The position numbers and the translations under genes are program-made. DNA of 64,000 nucleotides from VAZQ01 sp046733355 (GTDB lineage Bacteria; Pseudomonadota; Alphaproteobacteria; Rhizobiales; Xanthobacteraceae), in NCBI GenBank assembly GCA_046733355.1, contig JBKPOZ010000017.1:1-64000 (forward strand), given 5' to 3'. The notes under the pieces are model-generated. The model saw only the letters and a list, made by a program, of their open reading frames with translations. It had not been told where the DNA came from and did not search any database. Every line of letters begins with the position of its first letter. Position 1 is the stretch's first letter. Positions 7,722-15,798 of the stretch are shown one piece after another.

Positions 7722-9353
7722 TTATATCTCACGACGCAGGGCCTGGCGGTCGATCTTGCCGGTGCCGGTCTTGGGCAGGTCGGCGACGAACTCCACGATG
7801 CGCGGATACTTGTAGGGAAGAAGCTTCTGCTTCACATAGTCCTGCAGCATGGCCTTGGTGCGCTCGGCATCGAAGGCCTGCTCGTTCATCACGACGAAAG
7901 CCTTGAGTGTCGTGCGGCGGTCGGGGAGCTCGAGCGCGAGCACGGCGCATTCGCGCACGTTGGGGTGATCGGCCAGGCACAGCTCCACCTCAAGCGGAAA
8001 AACCCACTGGCCCGAAATCTTGACGAGATCGTCGGCGCGACCATGAAAAAAATAAAAGCCCTCCGCGTCGCGCACAAAGCGATCGCCTGTATAGATCCAG
8101 CCACCCTCGCGGATGCTTTCGGCGGTCTGCTCAGGACGGTTCCAGTATAGCGGCGTGCTGGAATGGCCGCGCACCCACAGAATCCCTTCGTCCCCTTCGA
8201 CGACGTCCCTTCCCTCCCGATCCCGTAACCCGAGCTCGTAACCGGGCACACGCATGCCGGCAGAGCCCAGCTTCTTGCGCAGCGGGGTGTTGGACAAATA
8301 GATGTGCAGTACCTCGGTTGAGCCGAGGCCTTCCACCACCTCAAGCCCGCTCAGCGTCTTCCAGGCGTTGAACACTTCGGCCGAGAGAATTTCAGCGGCG
8401 GAGACTGCAAGGCGCAGCGAGGAGAAATCCACGCCGTTCGCTTCGCGCGCTTTGGTCAGTGCCGAGTACAGCGTCGGCAGCGCAAAAAAAACAGTCGGCC
8501 GATATTTGGCGATCGCCTCGAAAATCGCCGCTGGCCTGGGCTGGCCGGGCAGCAGCAAGGAGGCCGCCCCGGCACAGAAAGGGAAGGTGATGGAATTGCC
8601 GAACCCATAGGCGAAGAAAATTTTCGGCACCGAGAAGCAGAGATCGTCAGATGTGAGCCGCAGGATCCTCCGTGCATAGGCGAGATCCGTATAGGCCATG
8701 TCGTGCTGCAGGTGCACGATGCCCTTGGGTCTGCCGGTCGAGCCCGACGAATACATCCAGAATGCCATCTCGTCGCGATGCGTGTCCGCTGGCGCGAGCG
8801 TCGACGGGAATGCCGGCAGCCATGATGTGGCGCCAATCGTGCGCACGGATGAAGCTTTGCTCGAATTGCCATTCACGACGATCAGGGTCTTGAGTTGCGT
8901 GTTGCTGCACGCTGCCGCGTTGAATCTGTCGACGCAGTCAGCTTCCGCGAGCGCAACCGTCGCGCCGGAATCCGCGAGATAGAACTGCAGAAGATCGGGC
9001 GGAGTGAGCAGATTGATGAGGAGCGGGACCAGCCCTACCCGCACCGCGCCGAAGAAGGCGGCCGGGTAGACAGGCGTATCATCGAGAAAGAAGACGATGC
9101 GATCGCCGCGGCGAAGGTCAAGCGAGAGAAATGCATTACCCCAGCGCTCCGCCGCCTCGCACAGCTGAGCATAGGTCAGCTGCCCGAGCGGGCCGGTGAC
9201 CGCCAGGCGCCCGCCGCGGCCTTCCTTGATATTGCGGAAAAGAATGTCGCTCGCATTGTAATGCTCGGGAATGTCGAAGCCGATCTCGCGCGCACCGGGC
9301 GCATCTAAGGGCACCGGGTCCTGGATGGCGCCAGTGGCGCTTGTCCTCGTCAT
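7722..9353 (-). CDS. Benzoate-CoA ligase family protein (aromatic acid-CoA ligase)
   Basis: A 543-residue adenylate-forming ligase of the benzoate-CoA ligase family, which activates benzoate, salicylate, anthranilate or related acids to CoA thioesters using ATP. The adenylation signature is YSSGSTGRPKG, followed by VPKIFFAYGFGNS, which is characteristic of the aryl-CoA ligase group. YTGDRF (hinge) and the C-terminal catalytic Lys533 in TGTGKIDR are intact. The start overlaps the stop of the FAD monooxygenase by four bases, so both are made from one message downstream of the liv-type importer. Together they suggest uptake, CoA activation and ring hydroxylation of an aromatic acid. The exact acid is unknown. 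Confidence 0.9.
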   Translation of the reverse strand: MTRTSATGAIQDPVPLDAPGAREIGFDIPEHYNASDILFRNIKEGRGGRLAVTGPLGQLTYAQLCEAAERWGNAFLSLDLRRGDRIVFFLDDTPVYPAAFFGAVRVGLVPLLINLLTPPDLLQFYLADSGATVALAEADCVDRFNAAACSNTQLKTLIVVNGNSSKASSVRTIGATSWLPAFPSTLAPADTHRDEMAFWMYSSGSTGRPKGIVHLQHDMAYTDLAYARRILRLTSDDLCFSVPKIFFAYGFGNSITFPFCAGAASLLLPGQPRPAAIFEAIAKYRPTVFFALPTLYSALTKAREANGVDFSSLRLAVSAAEILSAEVFNAWKTLSGLEVVEGLGSTEVLHIYLSNTPLRKKLGSAGMRVPGYELGLRDREGRDVVEGDEGILWVRGHSSTPLYWNRPEQTAESIREGGWIYTGDRFVRDAEGFYFFHGRADDLVKISGQWVFPLEVELCLADHPNVRECAVLALELPDRRTTLKAFVVMNEQAFDAERTKAMLQDYVKQKLLPYKYPRIVEFVADLPKTGTGKIDRQALRREI

Positions 9354-10525
9354 CTCTGCGCTGCCACGACGTCTCTTTGCGCGTGCGAGCGCGCAGCATC
9401 GAGGCGCGCCATGAACTCGGGCGACATGGCGCGCAGCCGCGCGTCATCCACGCGTCCGGAGCGCGTGATGTAGCTGTAGGCAAAGTCAATCGGCGAAAGC
9501 TGCATATGCGCGGCAAATTGCTCGTACCACTCCGCACTCTCGCGAGCCGCCGCAACGAGCCTCTTCACAATGGGGCGCCGCTCGGCCTCGTAGCGGGCGA
9601 GCGCGCGGGCGATTTCGTCCTCCGCCTCCAGTGCGTTGGCGAGCGCGATGGCGTCTTCCATTGCGAGGCGTGTGCCCGAGCCGATGGAAAAATGCGCCGT
9701 GTGCAGCGCATCCCCCAGGAGCACGAGGTTGCGGAAATGCCAGCGCTCGTTCCACAGCCAGGGGAAGTTGCGCCACACCGATTTGTTGGAGATGAGCGGA
9801 TGACCGTCCAGCGTGCGCGCGAAGATGCGCTCGCAATCATCCCGGCATTCCCCGGCGCTTTTTTGATCGAAACCGCCGCGCAGCCAGGTTTCGCGATTGC
9901 ATTCTATAAGAAAGGTGCTCAATGCCGGCGCGTAGCGATAATGATGCGCGGTGAAAGCACCGTATTCGCTTTCAACGAAGGTCTGCGTCAGCGTCTCAAA
10001 ACGCCTGCTGGTGCCATACCAGACGAATTTGTTGTCACCGTAATGCAAAGACGTGTTGAAGTCGCCTTCGAACGTCCGGCGCACTATTGAGTTCACACCG
10101 TCGGCGCCCACGATCAGATCGGCGGCGGCCAGTTCGTCGAGCGATTGGATGCCGCGCGCAAATGTCAGCTCGCATCCGGCCGAGCGCGCTCGCGCTGCGA
10201 GGAGCTCAAGCAGCTGCAGACGACCGATGGCGGAAAAGCCGACCCCGTCGATCACGACCTGCTCGCCCTTGAGCTCGATTGTCATATTGCGCCACTGCTG
10301 CATGAGCGGAGCAATGGCATCGGCCGTCTCGGGATCATCGGCGCGGAGAAACTCGAAGGCGCGGTCCGAAAAAACGACGCCGAAGCCCCAGGTCGCGCCG
10401 GCGGGATTCTGCTCGAACACCTGAATGTGCGAGCGCGGATGCCGCGACTTCCACACATAGGCGAAATAGAGCCCTGCCGGCCCTCCGCCGATAACCGCAA
10501 TGCGCGGCCGCTGGAGCGCGGTCAT
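9350..10525 (-). CDS. FAD-dependent aryl-CoA monooxygenase (salicylyl-CoA 5-hydroxylase / anthraniloyl-CoA monooxygenase-like)
   Basis: A 391-residue class A flavoprotein monooxygenase. It has the FAD GxGxxG at Gly13-Gly18 (IGGGPAGLY), the DG motif GADGVNSIVRR and the GD motif LLGDALHTAHFSIGSGT. The GFGVVFSDRA stretch near residue 45 and SIGSGTRLAMEDA resemble the monooxygenase half of salicylyl-CoA 5-hydroxylase and 2-aminobenzoyl-CoA monooxygenase, enzymes that act on CoA-activated rings. The C-terminal old-yellow-enzyme half of the bifunctional relatives is absent. The frame is open upstream to 10609, but that stretch is the translated repeat at 10548-10641, so the ATG at 10525 is the start. 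It couples to the ligase by an ATGA overlap. Substrate assignment is inference from family and neighbour. Confidence 0.85.
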   Translation of the reverse strand: MTALQRPRIAVIGGGPAGLYFAYVWKSRHPRSHIQVFEQNPAGATWGFGVVFSDRAFEFLRADDPETADAIAPLMQQWRNMTIELKGEQVVIDGVGFSAIGRLQLLELLAARARSAGCELTFARGIQSLDELAAADLIVGADGVNSIVRRTFEGDFNTSLHYGDNKFVWYGTSRRFETLTQTFVESEYGAFTAHHYRYAPALSTFLIECNRETWLRGGFDQKSAGECRDDCERIFARTLDGHPLISNKSVWRNFPWLWNERWHFRNLVLLGDALHTAHFSIGSGTRLAMEDAIALANALEAEDEIARALARYEAERRPIVKRLVAAARESAEWYEQFAAHMQLSPIDFAYSYITRSGRVDDARLRAMSPEFMARLDAARSHAQRDVVAAQR

Positions 10526-10547
10526 CTGCCGACGCGCTCGGTCAAGT

Positions 10548-10641
10548 TCCCTCTCCCATAGGGAGAGGGTTAGGGTGAGGGGCCAAAGCGTTCGTATTGC
10601 CCCCCTCACCCCAACCCTCTCCCCGCTGGGGAGAGGGAGCG
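10548..10641. repeat. Palindromic repeat, family B, copy 2
   Basis: Near-copy of the 7618-7714 element with the same outer arms (ccctctccc, gggttagggtgagggg, cccctcaccccaaccctc) and a different centre. It lies inside the operon between the ABC binding-protein gene and the monooxygenase gene. With copy 1 it brackets the two-gene aryl-CoA module. Confidence 0.85.
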
Positions 10642-10663
10642 CGCCGGAGCTTGCCGCCCCTGC

Positions 10664-11944
10664 TCACACCGGCAGGGTCGAGAGGTTGTGGCGCAATGGC
10701 ATGTTGGCCATGAGCTCCTCCTTCGGGATGCGCTTTTTCACTTCGTATTTTCCGTCCTCCACCCGGCTGATGTAGCAGTCGATGATGCCGGCGTGGTCTT
10801 CCTTGCGGATGATCTTGTCGCCTTGTGGATGCGCGAGCGAGTTCTTCATGTGCATGCCTTCGAGTGCCTGGATCGCGGCTTCGATATCCTTGCGCGTCTT
10901 GTAGCCCGCGGTCTCGATTGCCTGCTTGATGGCAAAAATATCCTCCCACGCCTGCCACCCGTGGCTCTTGTCCATCACGCGGGTGCCGCCGATCTCGCGT
11001 GCATAGACGTCATCGATGCCGAGGCGACGATTGAACTCCTTATGATATTCGTCATTCTTGTGCGTCACCATGCGCGGGAAGTTCTCGAAGAAATAAACTC
11101 CTTCCGCCGCACCCTGGATATCGCCAGGGTCGATCGATTCGAGACTAGCGGACGACGAGAACATTTTCGCCTTCTTGTCGAGGCCCATGCTCTTTGCCTG
11201 CGTGTAGAACGCAACCGACAGCGAGCCGATGAAGGCGGGCAGCACCGCCTGCGTATCGGCGGGGATCTGCGCGAGGTAAGGCACGAAATCCTTGGTATCG
11301 AGCGGCACCGGAATGCTGATCAGCACTTTGCCGCCGGCCCGCTCGATGTAATGCTTTGATTCCTGATTGGTGCTCTGTCCCCAGGCGTAGTCGGCGTAGA
11401 TGATGGTCCAGAGCTTGCCGAGATTTTCCACGCACCACGGCATGCTGGCGGCCGAGATGGAGTAGGTGTCGGTGCCGGTGCGGAAGGAAAAGCGAGTGCC
11501 TTTCGAGCCGGTCACCTCGGTAGCCTCGCCGGTCGAGAAGTACGGCGTCTTCAGCTCGGTCGCGATCGGCAGCGCTGCCAGCATGACGCCGGAATGCACC
11601 GAGCCGACGATGAACTCGGCATTCCCCCGCTGAATGAGATTGCGCAGCTTGCGGGCGCCGGGGGCGGGGTTCGATTCGGTATCCTCGGTTACGAGCTCCA
11701 CCTTGCGGCCGGCAATGCCGCCCCCCTGGTTTATCAGCTCGACGGCAGCCTTCGCCGCCTTGTCGTGCCAGTAGCCCCACGACGAGATCACGCCGGTGAG
11801 ATCGCAGTGATGCCCGATCACGATCGGCCCGGAAGCCTGCGCAAAAAGGTCGCGGGTGATGGTGAGGCTCGCAGCAGAAGCAAGCGCGCCGCCTGCGAGC
11901 GCCGTCTCGAGGAAGCTGCGGCGGCTGATCCTGGTAGGTGCCAT
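10664..11944 (-). CDS. Branched-chain-type ABC transporter substrate-binding protein, Tat-exported
   Basis: A 426-residue periplasmic binding protein of the Leu/Ile/Val and urea/amide type (type I fold). The N-terminus has a twin-arginine signal, SRRSFLETALAGG (Arg8-Arg9), followed by a hydrophobic stretch and an Ala-rich cleavage region, so folded export is predicted. The mature part begins near PIVIGHHCDLTG with typical family features: ELINQGGGIAGRKVELV, TEDTESNPAPGARK and the hinge YADYAWGQ. It is the fifth gene of a minus-strand operon after livHMGF, 18 bases downstream of livF, and probably supplies the ligand of that importer. Clustering with an aryl-CoA ligase suggests an aromatic carboxylate or amide ligand, which is inference. 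Confidence 0.92.
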   Translation of the reverse strand: MAPTRISRRSFLETALAGGALASAASLTITRDLFAQASGPIVIGHHCDLTGVISSWGYWHDKAAKAAVELINQGGGIAGRKVELVTEDTESNPAPGARKLRNLIQRGNAEFIVGSVHSGVMLAALPIATELKTPYFSTGEATEVTGSKGTRFSFRTGTDTYSISAASMPWCVENLGKLWTIIYADYAWGQSTNQESKHYIERAGGKVLISIPVPLDTKDFVPYLAQIPADTQAVLPAFIGSLSVAFYTQAKSMGLDKKAKMFSSSASLESIDPGDIQGAAEGVYFFENFPRMVTHKNDEYHKEFNRRLGIDDVYAREIGGTRVMDKSHGWQAWEDIFAIKQAIETAGYKTRKDIEAAIQALEGMHMKNSLAHPQGDKIIRKEDHAGIIDCYISRVEDGKYEVKKRIPKEELMANMPLRHNLSTLPV

Positions 11945-11962
11945 GGTGTTCTCCTTCCGAGT

Positions 11963-12670
11963 TCAGTGAACTTTTTGGGAAACGCCGAGATAGCGATGCA
12001 CGATCTCCGGTTGCGATTTCAGCTCGTGCGAGGTGCCGCTGTAGACGATGGTCCCTTTCTCCATCAGAAACACGCGCGGGCAGAGCTTGAGCGCGGTATC
12101 CACGTTCTGCTCAACCAGGAGGATCGACACGCCGCTCTGGTTGATGCGATGAATCTCGCGCCTGATCTGGGAGACGAGCCGCGGCATGATGCCTTCCGTG
12201 GGCTCGTCAAGAATGATGAGCTTCGGCTGCATCATCAGGCAGCGCGCAATGGCGAGCATCTGCTGCTCGCCGCCCGAAAGCGTATCTGCCGATTGCGATG
12301 CGCGCTCCTGCAGACGCGGAAAGCATGCGAACACGTATTTCTCGCGCCCCGGATCGCGCCTGCGCGGCAGCCCGATGCAGAGGTTCTCCATAACGGTGAG
12401 GTTGGGAAATATGCCGCGGCCCTGCGGCACGTAACCGATACCGCGGCGCGGGATTTCGTGCGGCGCGCAGCGCGCGAGATCGAAGCCCTCGAACGCGACG
12501 CTGCCGCGACTGCGCGTGGCCAATCCCATGATGGCGCGCAGGGTCGTGGTCTTGCCCACCCCGTTGCGGCCGAGCAGGGCCGCGCATTCCCCCTGCGCCA
12601 CTTCCAGGCTTACACCCTGCAGAATGTGCAACTTTCCGATATGCACGTGCACGTCTTCAAGCCTAAGCAT
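11963..12670 (-). CDS. livF: ABC transporter ATP-binding protein, LivF type
   Basis: A 235-residue ATPase of the branched-chain importer family. Walker A is GRNGVGKTT, the signature LSGGEQQMLAIAR and Walker B LIILDEPTEG. VPQGRGIFPNLTV after the Q-loop is diagnostic of LivF. The ATG at 12670 (MLRLEDVHVH) lies eight bases inside the livG end; the open frame upstream has no similarity to the family. With LivG it powers the LivHM permease. The name indicates the family; the ligand need not be an amino acid. Confidence 0.93.
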   Translation of the reverse strand: MLRLEDVHVHIGKLHILQGVSLEVAQGECAALLGRNGVGKTTTLRAIMGLATRSRGSVAFEGFDLARCAPHEIPRRGIGYVPQGRGIFPNLTVMENLCIGLPRRRDPGREKYVFACFPRLQERASQSADTLSGGEQQMLAIARCLMMQPKLIILDEPTEGIMPRLVSQIRREIHRINQSGVSILLVEQNVDTALKLCPRVFLMEKGTIVYSGTSHELKSQPEIVHRYLGVSQKVH

Positions 12671-13442
12671 GCAACGCTTCCTCGACGTAATCCTCGTCCT
12701 CCTCGCGGCCCAGATAGGCCTCGCGCACGCGCTCATCGGCGGCAATCGCCTCAGGCCCGCCGGAGGCCAGAATAGCGCCCTGTGCCATCACCGTAATGTC
12801 GCGCGCAATCTCAAAGACGACGTCCATATCGTGCTCAATGATGATCACGTCGATGGAGCGAGCGAGCTCGCGAATCTTCGCCACCGCGCGCTCGGTCTCG
12901 GCAGGGCTCATGCCGCAGGTCGGCTCGTCGAGGAGGAGGAGACGCGGCTCGGAAATGAGCGCCATTCCGATCTCAAGGAGCGCCACATCGCCGTGGGATA
13001 ACGTGCCGGCTTGCCGGCCGGCAAGAGATGCAAGCCCGATCTGTTGCAGAACCTCGTCGACTTTGGCGCGCGTCGTGCGGTCCCGGGCGGCGGGCCGAAA
13101 CGGATCGAGAAAGCGCTGCGCAGCGTGCCGCGTGACCCACAAATTCTCGGCGACCGAGAGTTGGGGAAAAACGCTCTTGATCTGCAGCGTGCGCTTGATT
13201 CCGAGACGGCTGATCTCATGCGGCGGCAGGTTGGTGATGTCGCGACCCATAAAGGTCACGCGCCCGCTGTCCGCGCCGAGCATGCCGGAGATCAGATTGA
13301 AGAAGGTGGTCTTACCGGCCCCGTTTGGACCGATAATGGCGTGCGGTCGCCCGCCCGCGAGCTCGAAAGTCAGGTTGTCGACGGCGGTGAGCCCACCGAA
13401 GCGTTTCGTCAGCTGCGCGCAGTGCAAAACCGGCTCGCTCAT
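12663..13442 (-). CDS. livG: ABC transporter ATP-binding protein, LivG type
   Basis: A 259-residue ATPase. Walker A is GPNGAGKTT, the signature LSHGDVALLEIGM and Walker B LLLLDEPTCGMSP, all in the LivG style, and IIIEHDMDVVFEIA follows as the switch His. The signature motif has LSHGD in place of LSGGQ, as is common in LivG. The start overlaps the livM stop (ATGA) and the end overlaps livF by eight bases. Confidence 0.93.
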   Translation of the reverse strand: MSEPVLHCAQLTKRFGGLTAVDNLTFELAGGRPHAIIGPNGAGKTTFFNLISGMLGADSGRVTFMGRDITNLPPHEISRLGIKRTLQIKSVFPQLSVAENLWVTRHAAQRFLDPFRPAARDRTTRAKVDEVLQQIGLASLAGRQAGTLSHGDVALLEIGMALISEPRLLLLDEPTCGMSPAETERAVAKIRELARSIDVIIIEHDMDVVFEIARDITVMAQGAILASGGPEAIAADERVREAYLGREEDEDYVEEALHA

Positions 13443-14446
13443 GATTGCGTCCGCAGCTTGGCTTCAAGCGAAGGTGAGGCCTCGGTCAGGCGGAGGAGCC
13501 ATTCGTGCCACAGGCCCACAATGCCTTTGGGCGCAAACATCACGACCAGGATGGCAACCAGTCCCACGATCAGAGCGTGATGTTCCCAATGCGTGGACAC
13601 GATCTCGCGCACGGTTATAAAGATGGCGGTTCCGACGAGCGGCCCGAAGAGGGTTCCGGCGCCGCCAACGATCGACCATACCACGGCCTCGCCCGAGACC
13701 TCATAGAACATGTAGCTCGCCGACGCATAGCGCCCGAAAAACGCAAACAGGGCGCCCGCAACCCCGGCAAGAAATCCGGCGAGCACGAAGGCGATCAGAC
13801 GGAGCACATAGACGTTGAGCCCGATCAGCCGCGCGCGCACCTCGTTGTCGCGAATGGCGAGGAAGGCCCTGCCGAGCGGACTGTGGATCAACCGATGCAT
13901 GAGCCAGAAGCAAAGCGCGACCGCTCCCAGAATGAAGAAATACTGAAAAGTCGAGTCGGTGAAGCTCAGCCGCGTGGCGCCGAGCGCAACGGTCGGCGGC
14001 AGCGCGAAGTTAACGCCATCGTCGCCGCCGGTGAGCCATTTGTTGGTGAGCGCCAGAAAATAGAAGATCAGCGAGAACACGACGGTGATGATCGCGAAAT
14101 AATGCCAGGTCAGGCGCACCGCGAATACGCCGGTCACGAGCGCCATGGCCATCGCCGCAGCAATGCCGAGCGCAAATGCCGGCCAGAAGGAGAGCCCGAA
14201 ATCGGCAACACCAATGGCGACGCCATACATGCCGAAGCCGAAATAGAGCGCCTGGCCGAATGACAGGAGGCCGACATAGCCGAACAGCAGGTTCACGCTC
14301 GCGGCAAAAAGCGACCAGATCAGGATTTCCGCAATCACGCTCACCCAGAAGTCGTTGATCAGAGCGGGCACAGTCCAGGGCACCGAAACGAGAGCAGCGG
14401 CCACGAGCACGAGCACGCACCGCTCGATCACCGCGGCGCGGCTCAC
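13439..14446 (-). CDS. livM: Branched-chain-type ABC permease, LivM
   Basis: A 335-residue polytopic membrane protein with about ten hydrophobic segments and the LivM signature GYVGLLSFGQALYFGFGMY near the N-terminus. The ABC-ATPase coupling loop is AIRDNEVRARLIGLNVYVLRL (shown at family position). It pairs with LivH to form the inner-membrane channel. Four-base overlaps on both sides place it within a single translational unit. Confidence 0.92.
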   Translation of the reverse strand: MSRAAVIERCVLVLVAAALVSVPWTVPALINDFWVSVIAEILIWSLFAASVNLLFGYVGLLSFGQALYFGFGMYGVAIGVADFGLSFWPAFALGIAAAMAMALVTGVFAVRLTWHYFAIITVVFSLIFYFLALTNKWLTGGDDGVNFALPPTVALGATRLSFTDSTFQYFFILGAVALCFWLMHRLIHSPLGRAFLAIRDNEVRARLIGLNVYVLRLIAFVLAGFLAGVAGALFAFFGRYASASYMFYEVSGEAVVWSIVGGAGTLFGPLVGTAIFITVREIVSTHWEHHALIVGLVAILVVMFAPKGIVGLWHEWLLRLTEASPSLEAKLRTQS

Positions 14447-15300
14447 CGTGTGAGCCCCTTGAACAGGCCCTGCGGGCGCAACAGCAGGACGGCGCTCATC
14501 AGCACGAGCGAGGCAATGCGAGCCACCGTGGGGTCGGCCACACTCTGGATCACGCCTTCCATGAACGCGAGCAGCACGGCGGCCGCGGCGGTGCCCGGCA
14601 GGTTGCCCAGGCCGCCGATGATCACCGCCATGAAACAGAACGGCAGGATGTCGACGCCACCGCGAAAATCGACGGTGGTGATGGGCGCCGCCACCACGCC
14701 GCCCAGCGCAGCGAGCGCAAATCCGAGCGCGAAGGTGAGCACGTAGACGCGTTGCGCCGGAATCCCCATGGCGACCGCCGTGTCGCGGTCATGGCGCACG
14801 GCGCGCATCCAGGTGCCGAGCTGGGTGTGGTGCAGAAAAACGAAAAAGGCGGCAATGGCGACGATCGCCACCGCCGCAGCAAAAAGTCGATAGAGCTCAT
14901 AGTCGATGCCGAACAGGCGAAGAGTGGTCGCAATCGGCGGCAGGATGCGTTGCGGCGTGGGTCCGAAGGTGATCCGCACGCTTTCCTGGAGAATGAGGGA
15001 GAGGCCGAAGGTCGCCACGATCGAGAGCGCCGCCACGTTGCGGATCGGCGCAATCACGATGCGCTGAATGAGCGCGCCGAGGAGGAAGCCGACGAGGGGC
15101 GCCACCAGGAAGGCCAGCCAGAAATTTCCCGTCGACTGCAGGGTCGCCCAGGCGAGCACGGTTCCGACCATGAAAAAGTCGCCATGCGCCAGGTTGATGA
15201 TGTCGAGAAGGCCGAAGATGATGGCGAGCCCGAGCGCGATCAGGGCAATGATCAATCCCCAGATCAGGCCGTTCATGGCCAACAGCAGCAGCTTTTCCAT
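14443..15300 (-). CDS. livH: Branched-chain-type ABC permease, LivH
   Basis: A 285-residue inner-membrane permease. The N-terminal MNGLIWGLIIALIALGLAI and INLAHGDFFMVG motifs are those of LivH, and the coupling helix region is MRAVRHDRDTAVAMGIP. It is the first gene of the importer operon; the 500 bases upstream, with a long palindrome and a tandem 22-bp repeat, should contain its promoter. Confidence 0.92.
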   Translation of the reverse strand: MEKLLLLAMNGLIWGLIIALIALGLAIIFGLLDIINLAHGDFFMVGTVLAWATLQSTGNFWLAFLVAPLVGFLLGALIQRIVIAPIRNVAALSIVATFGLSLILQESVRITFGPTPQRILPPIATTLRLFGIDYELYRLFAAAVAIVAIAAFFVFLHHTQLGTWMRAVRHDRDTAVAMGIPAQRVYVLTFALGFALAALGGVVAAPITTVDFRGGVDILPFCFMAVIIGGLGNLPGTAAAAVLLAFMEGVIQSVADPTVARIASLVLMSAVLLLRPQGLFKGLTR

Positions 15301-15449
15301 CGCGCTCCGGCAGGCAGTATCCGCGCCCGAGCGTCGACTGCCGCTGCCGAAGAGTCAATCTGAGGTGATCAGGTGCGGCAAGTGGTCAGTTCGCAGCCAC
15401 GAAGGCTCGTAGCACGTCCCGCGCGCGCGGTTGCCCCGCTTTCCGTTGG

Positions 15450-15495
15450 CTTGGGTTCGCTTCGTTTTCGCGTCTTGGGTTCGCTTCGTTTTCGC
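15450..15495. repeat. Two direct copies of a 22-bp unit
   Basis: The unit cttgggttcgcttcgttttcgc occurs at 15450-15471 and again at 15474-15495, separated by two bases. The 24-base period places both on nearly the same face of the helix (about 2.3 turns apart). It could be a tandem operator or a simple duplication. Confidence 0.7.
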
Positions 15496-15538
15496 AAACA
15501 CGCCGCAGAACTGCCGAGGGACCCCGCTCCACGCGGCC

Positions 15539-15571
15539 GGCCATTGTTAATAGCAATAATCAACAATGGCC
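15539..15571. promoter_or_regulatory. AT-rich inverted repeat, candidate operator
   Basis: Ten-base perfect arms ggccattgtt and aacaatggcc surround a 13-base AT-rich loop (aatagcaataatc). No U-tract follows on either strand, so a terminator is unlikely. Position 240 bases upstream of livH in otherwise GC-rich DNA suggests a regulator site. Confidence 0.4.
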
Positions 15572-15798
15572 CGGTCCTCGCACTGGCACGTCGCAGCTCG
15601 CGCGCCTGGCAATACGACCGGGCGCGGTATTTCGGCCCCCAGCCGAGGCACAGCAAGGGATGCTGGCGCAAGCATATGTTTCCTGCACACGTAGTCAAGT
15701 CATTTTATGTTCCCGATACAACGAGAGTCAAAACAAGCCCCTTTGGCAGGGCACGGGCGTCCTCCGCCCGCGCGGGCAGGCCGAGCCGGCTTACTGCG

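Larger units (their letters stand above)
15301..15798. other. Intergenic region upstream of the importer operon
   Basis: About 500 bases without a convincing gene. It holds a tandem repeat at 15450-15495 and an AT-rich inverted repeat at 15539-15571, listed separately. It is the presumed control region for livHMGF and the aryl-CoA module. Confidence 0.5.

Noticed and set aside
7618..10641. Possible CRISPR from repeated GC-rich units
   Set aside because: The repeats are two separated palindromic elements 2.8 kb apart; there is no regular repeat-spacer array and no cas gene.
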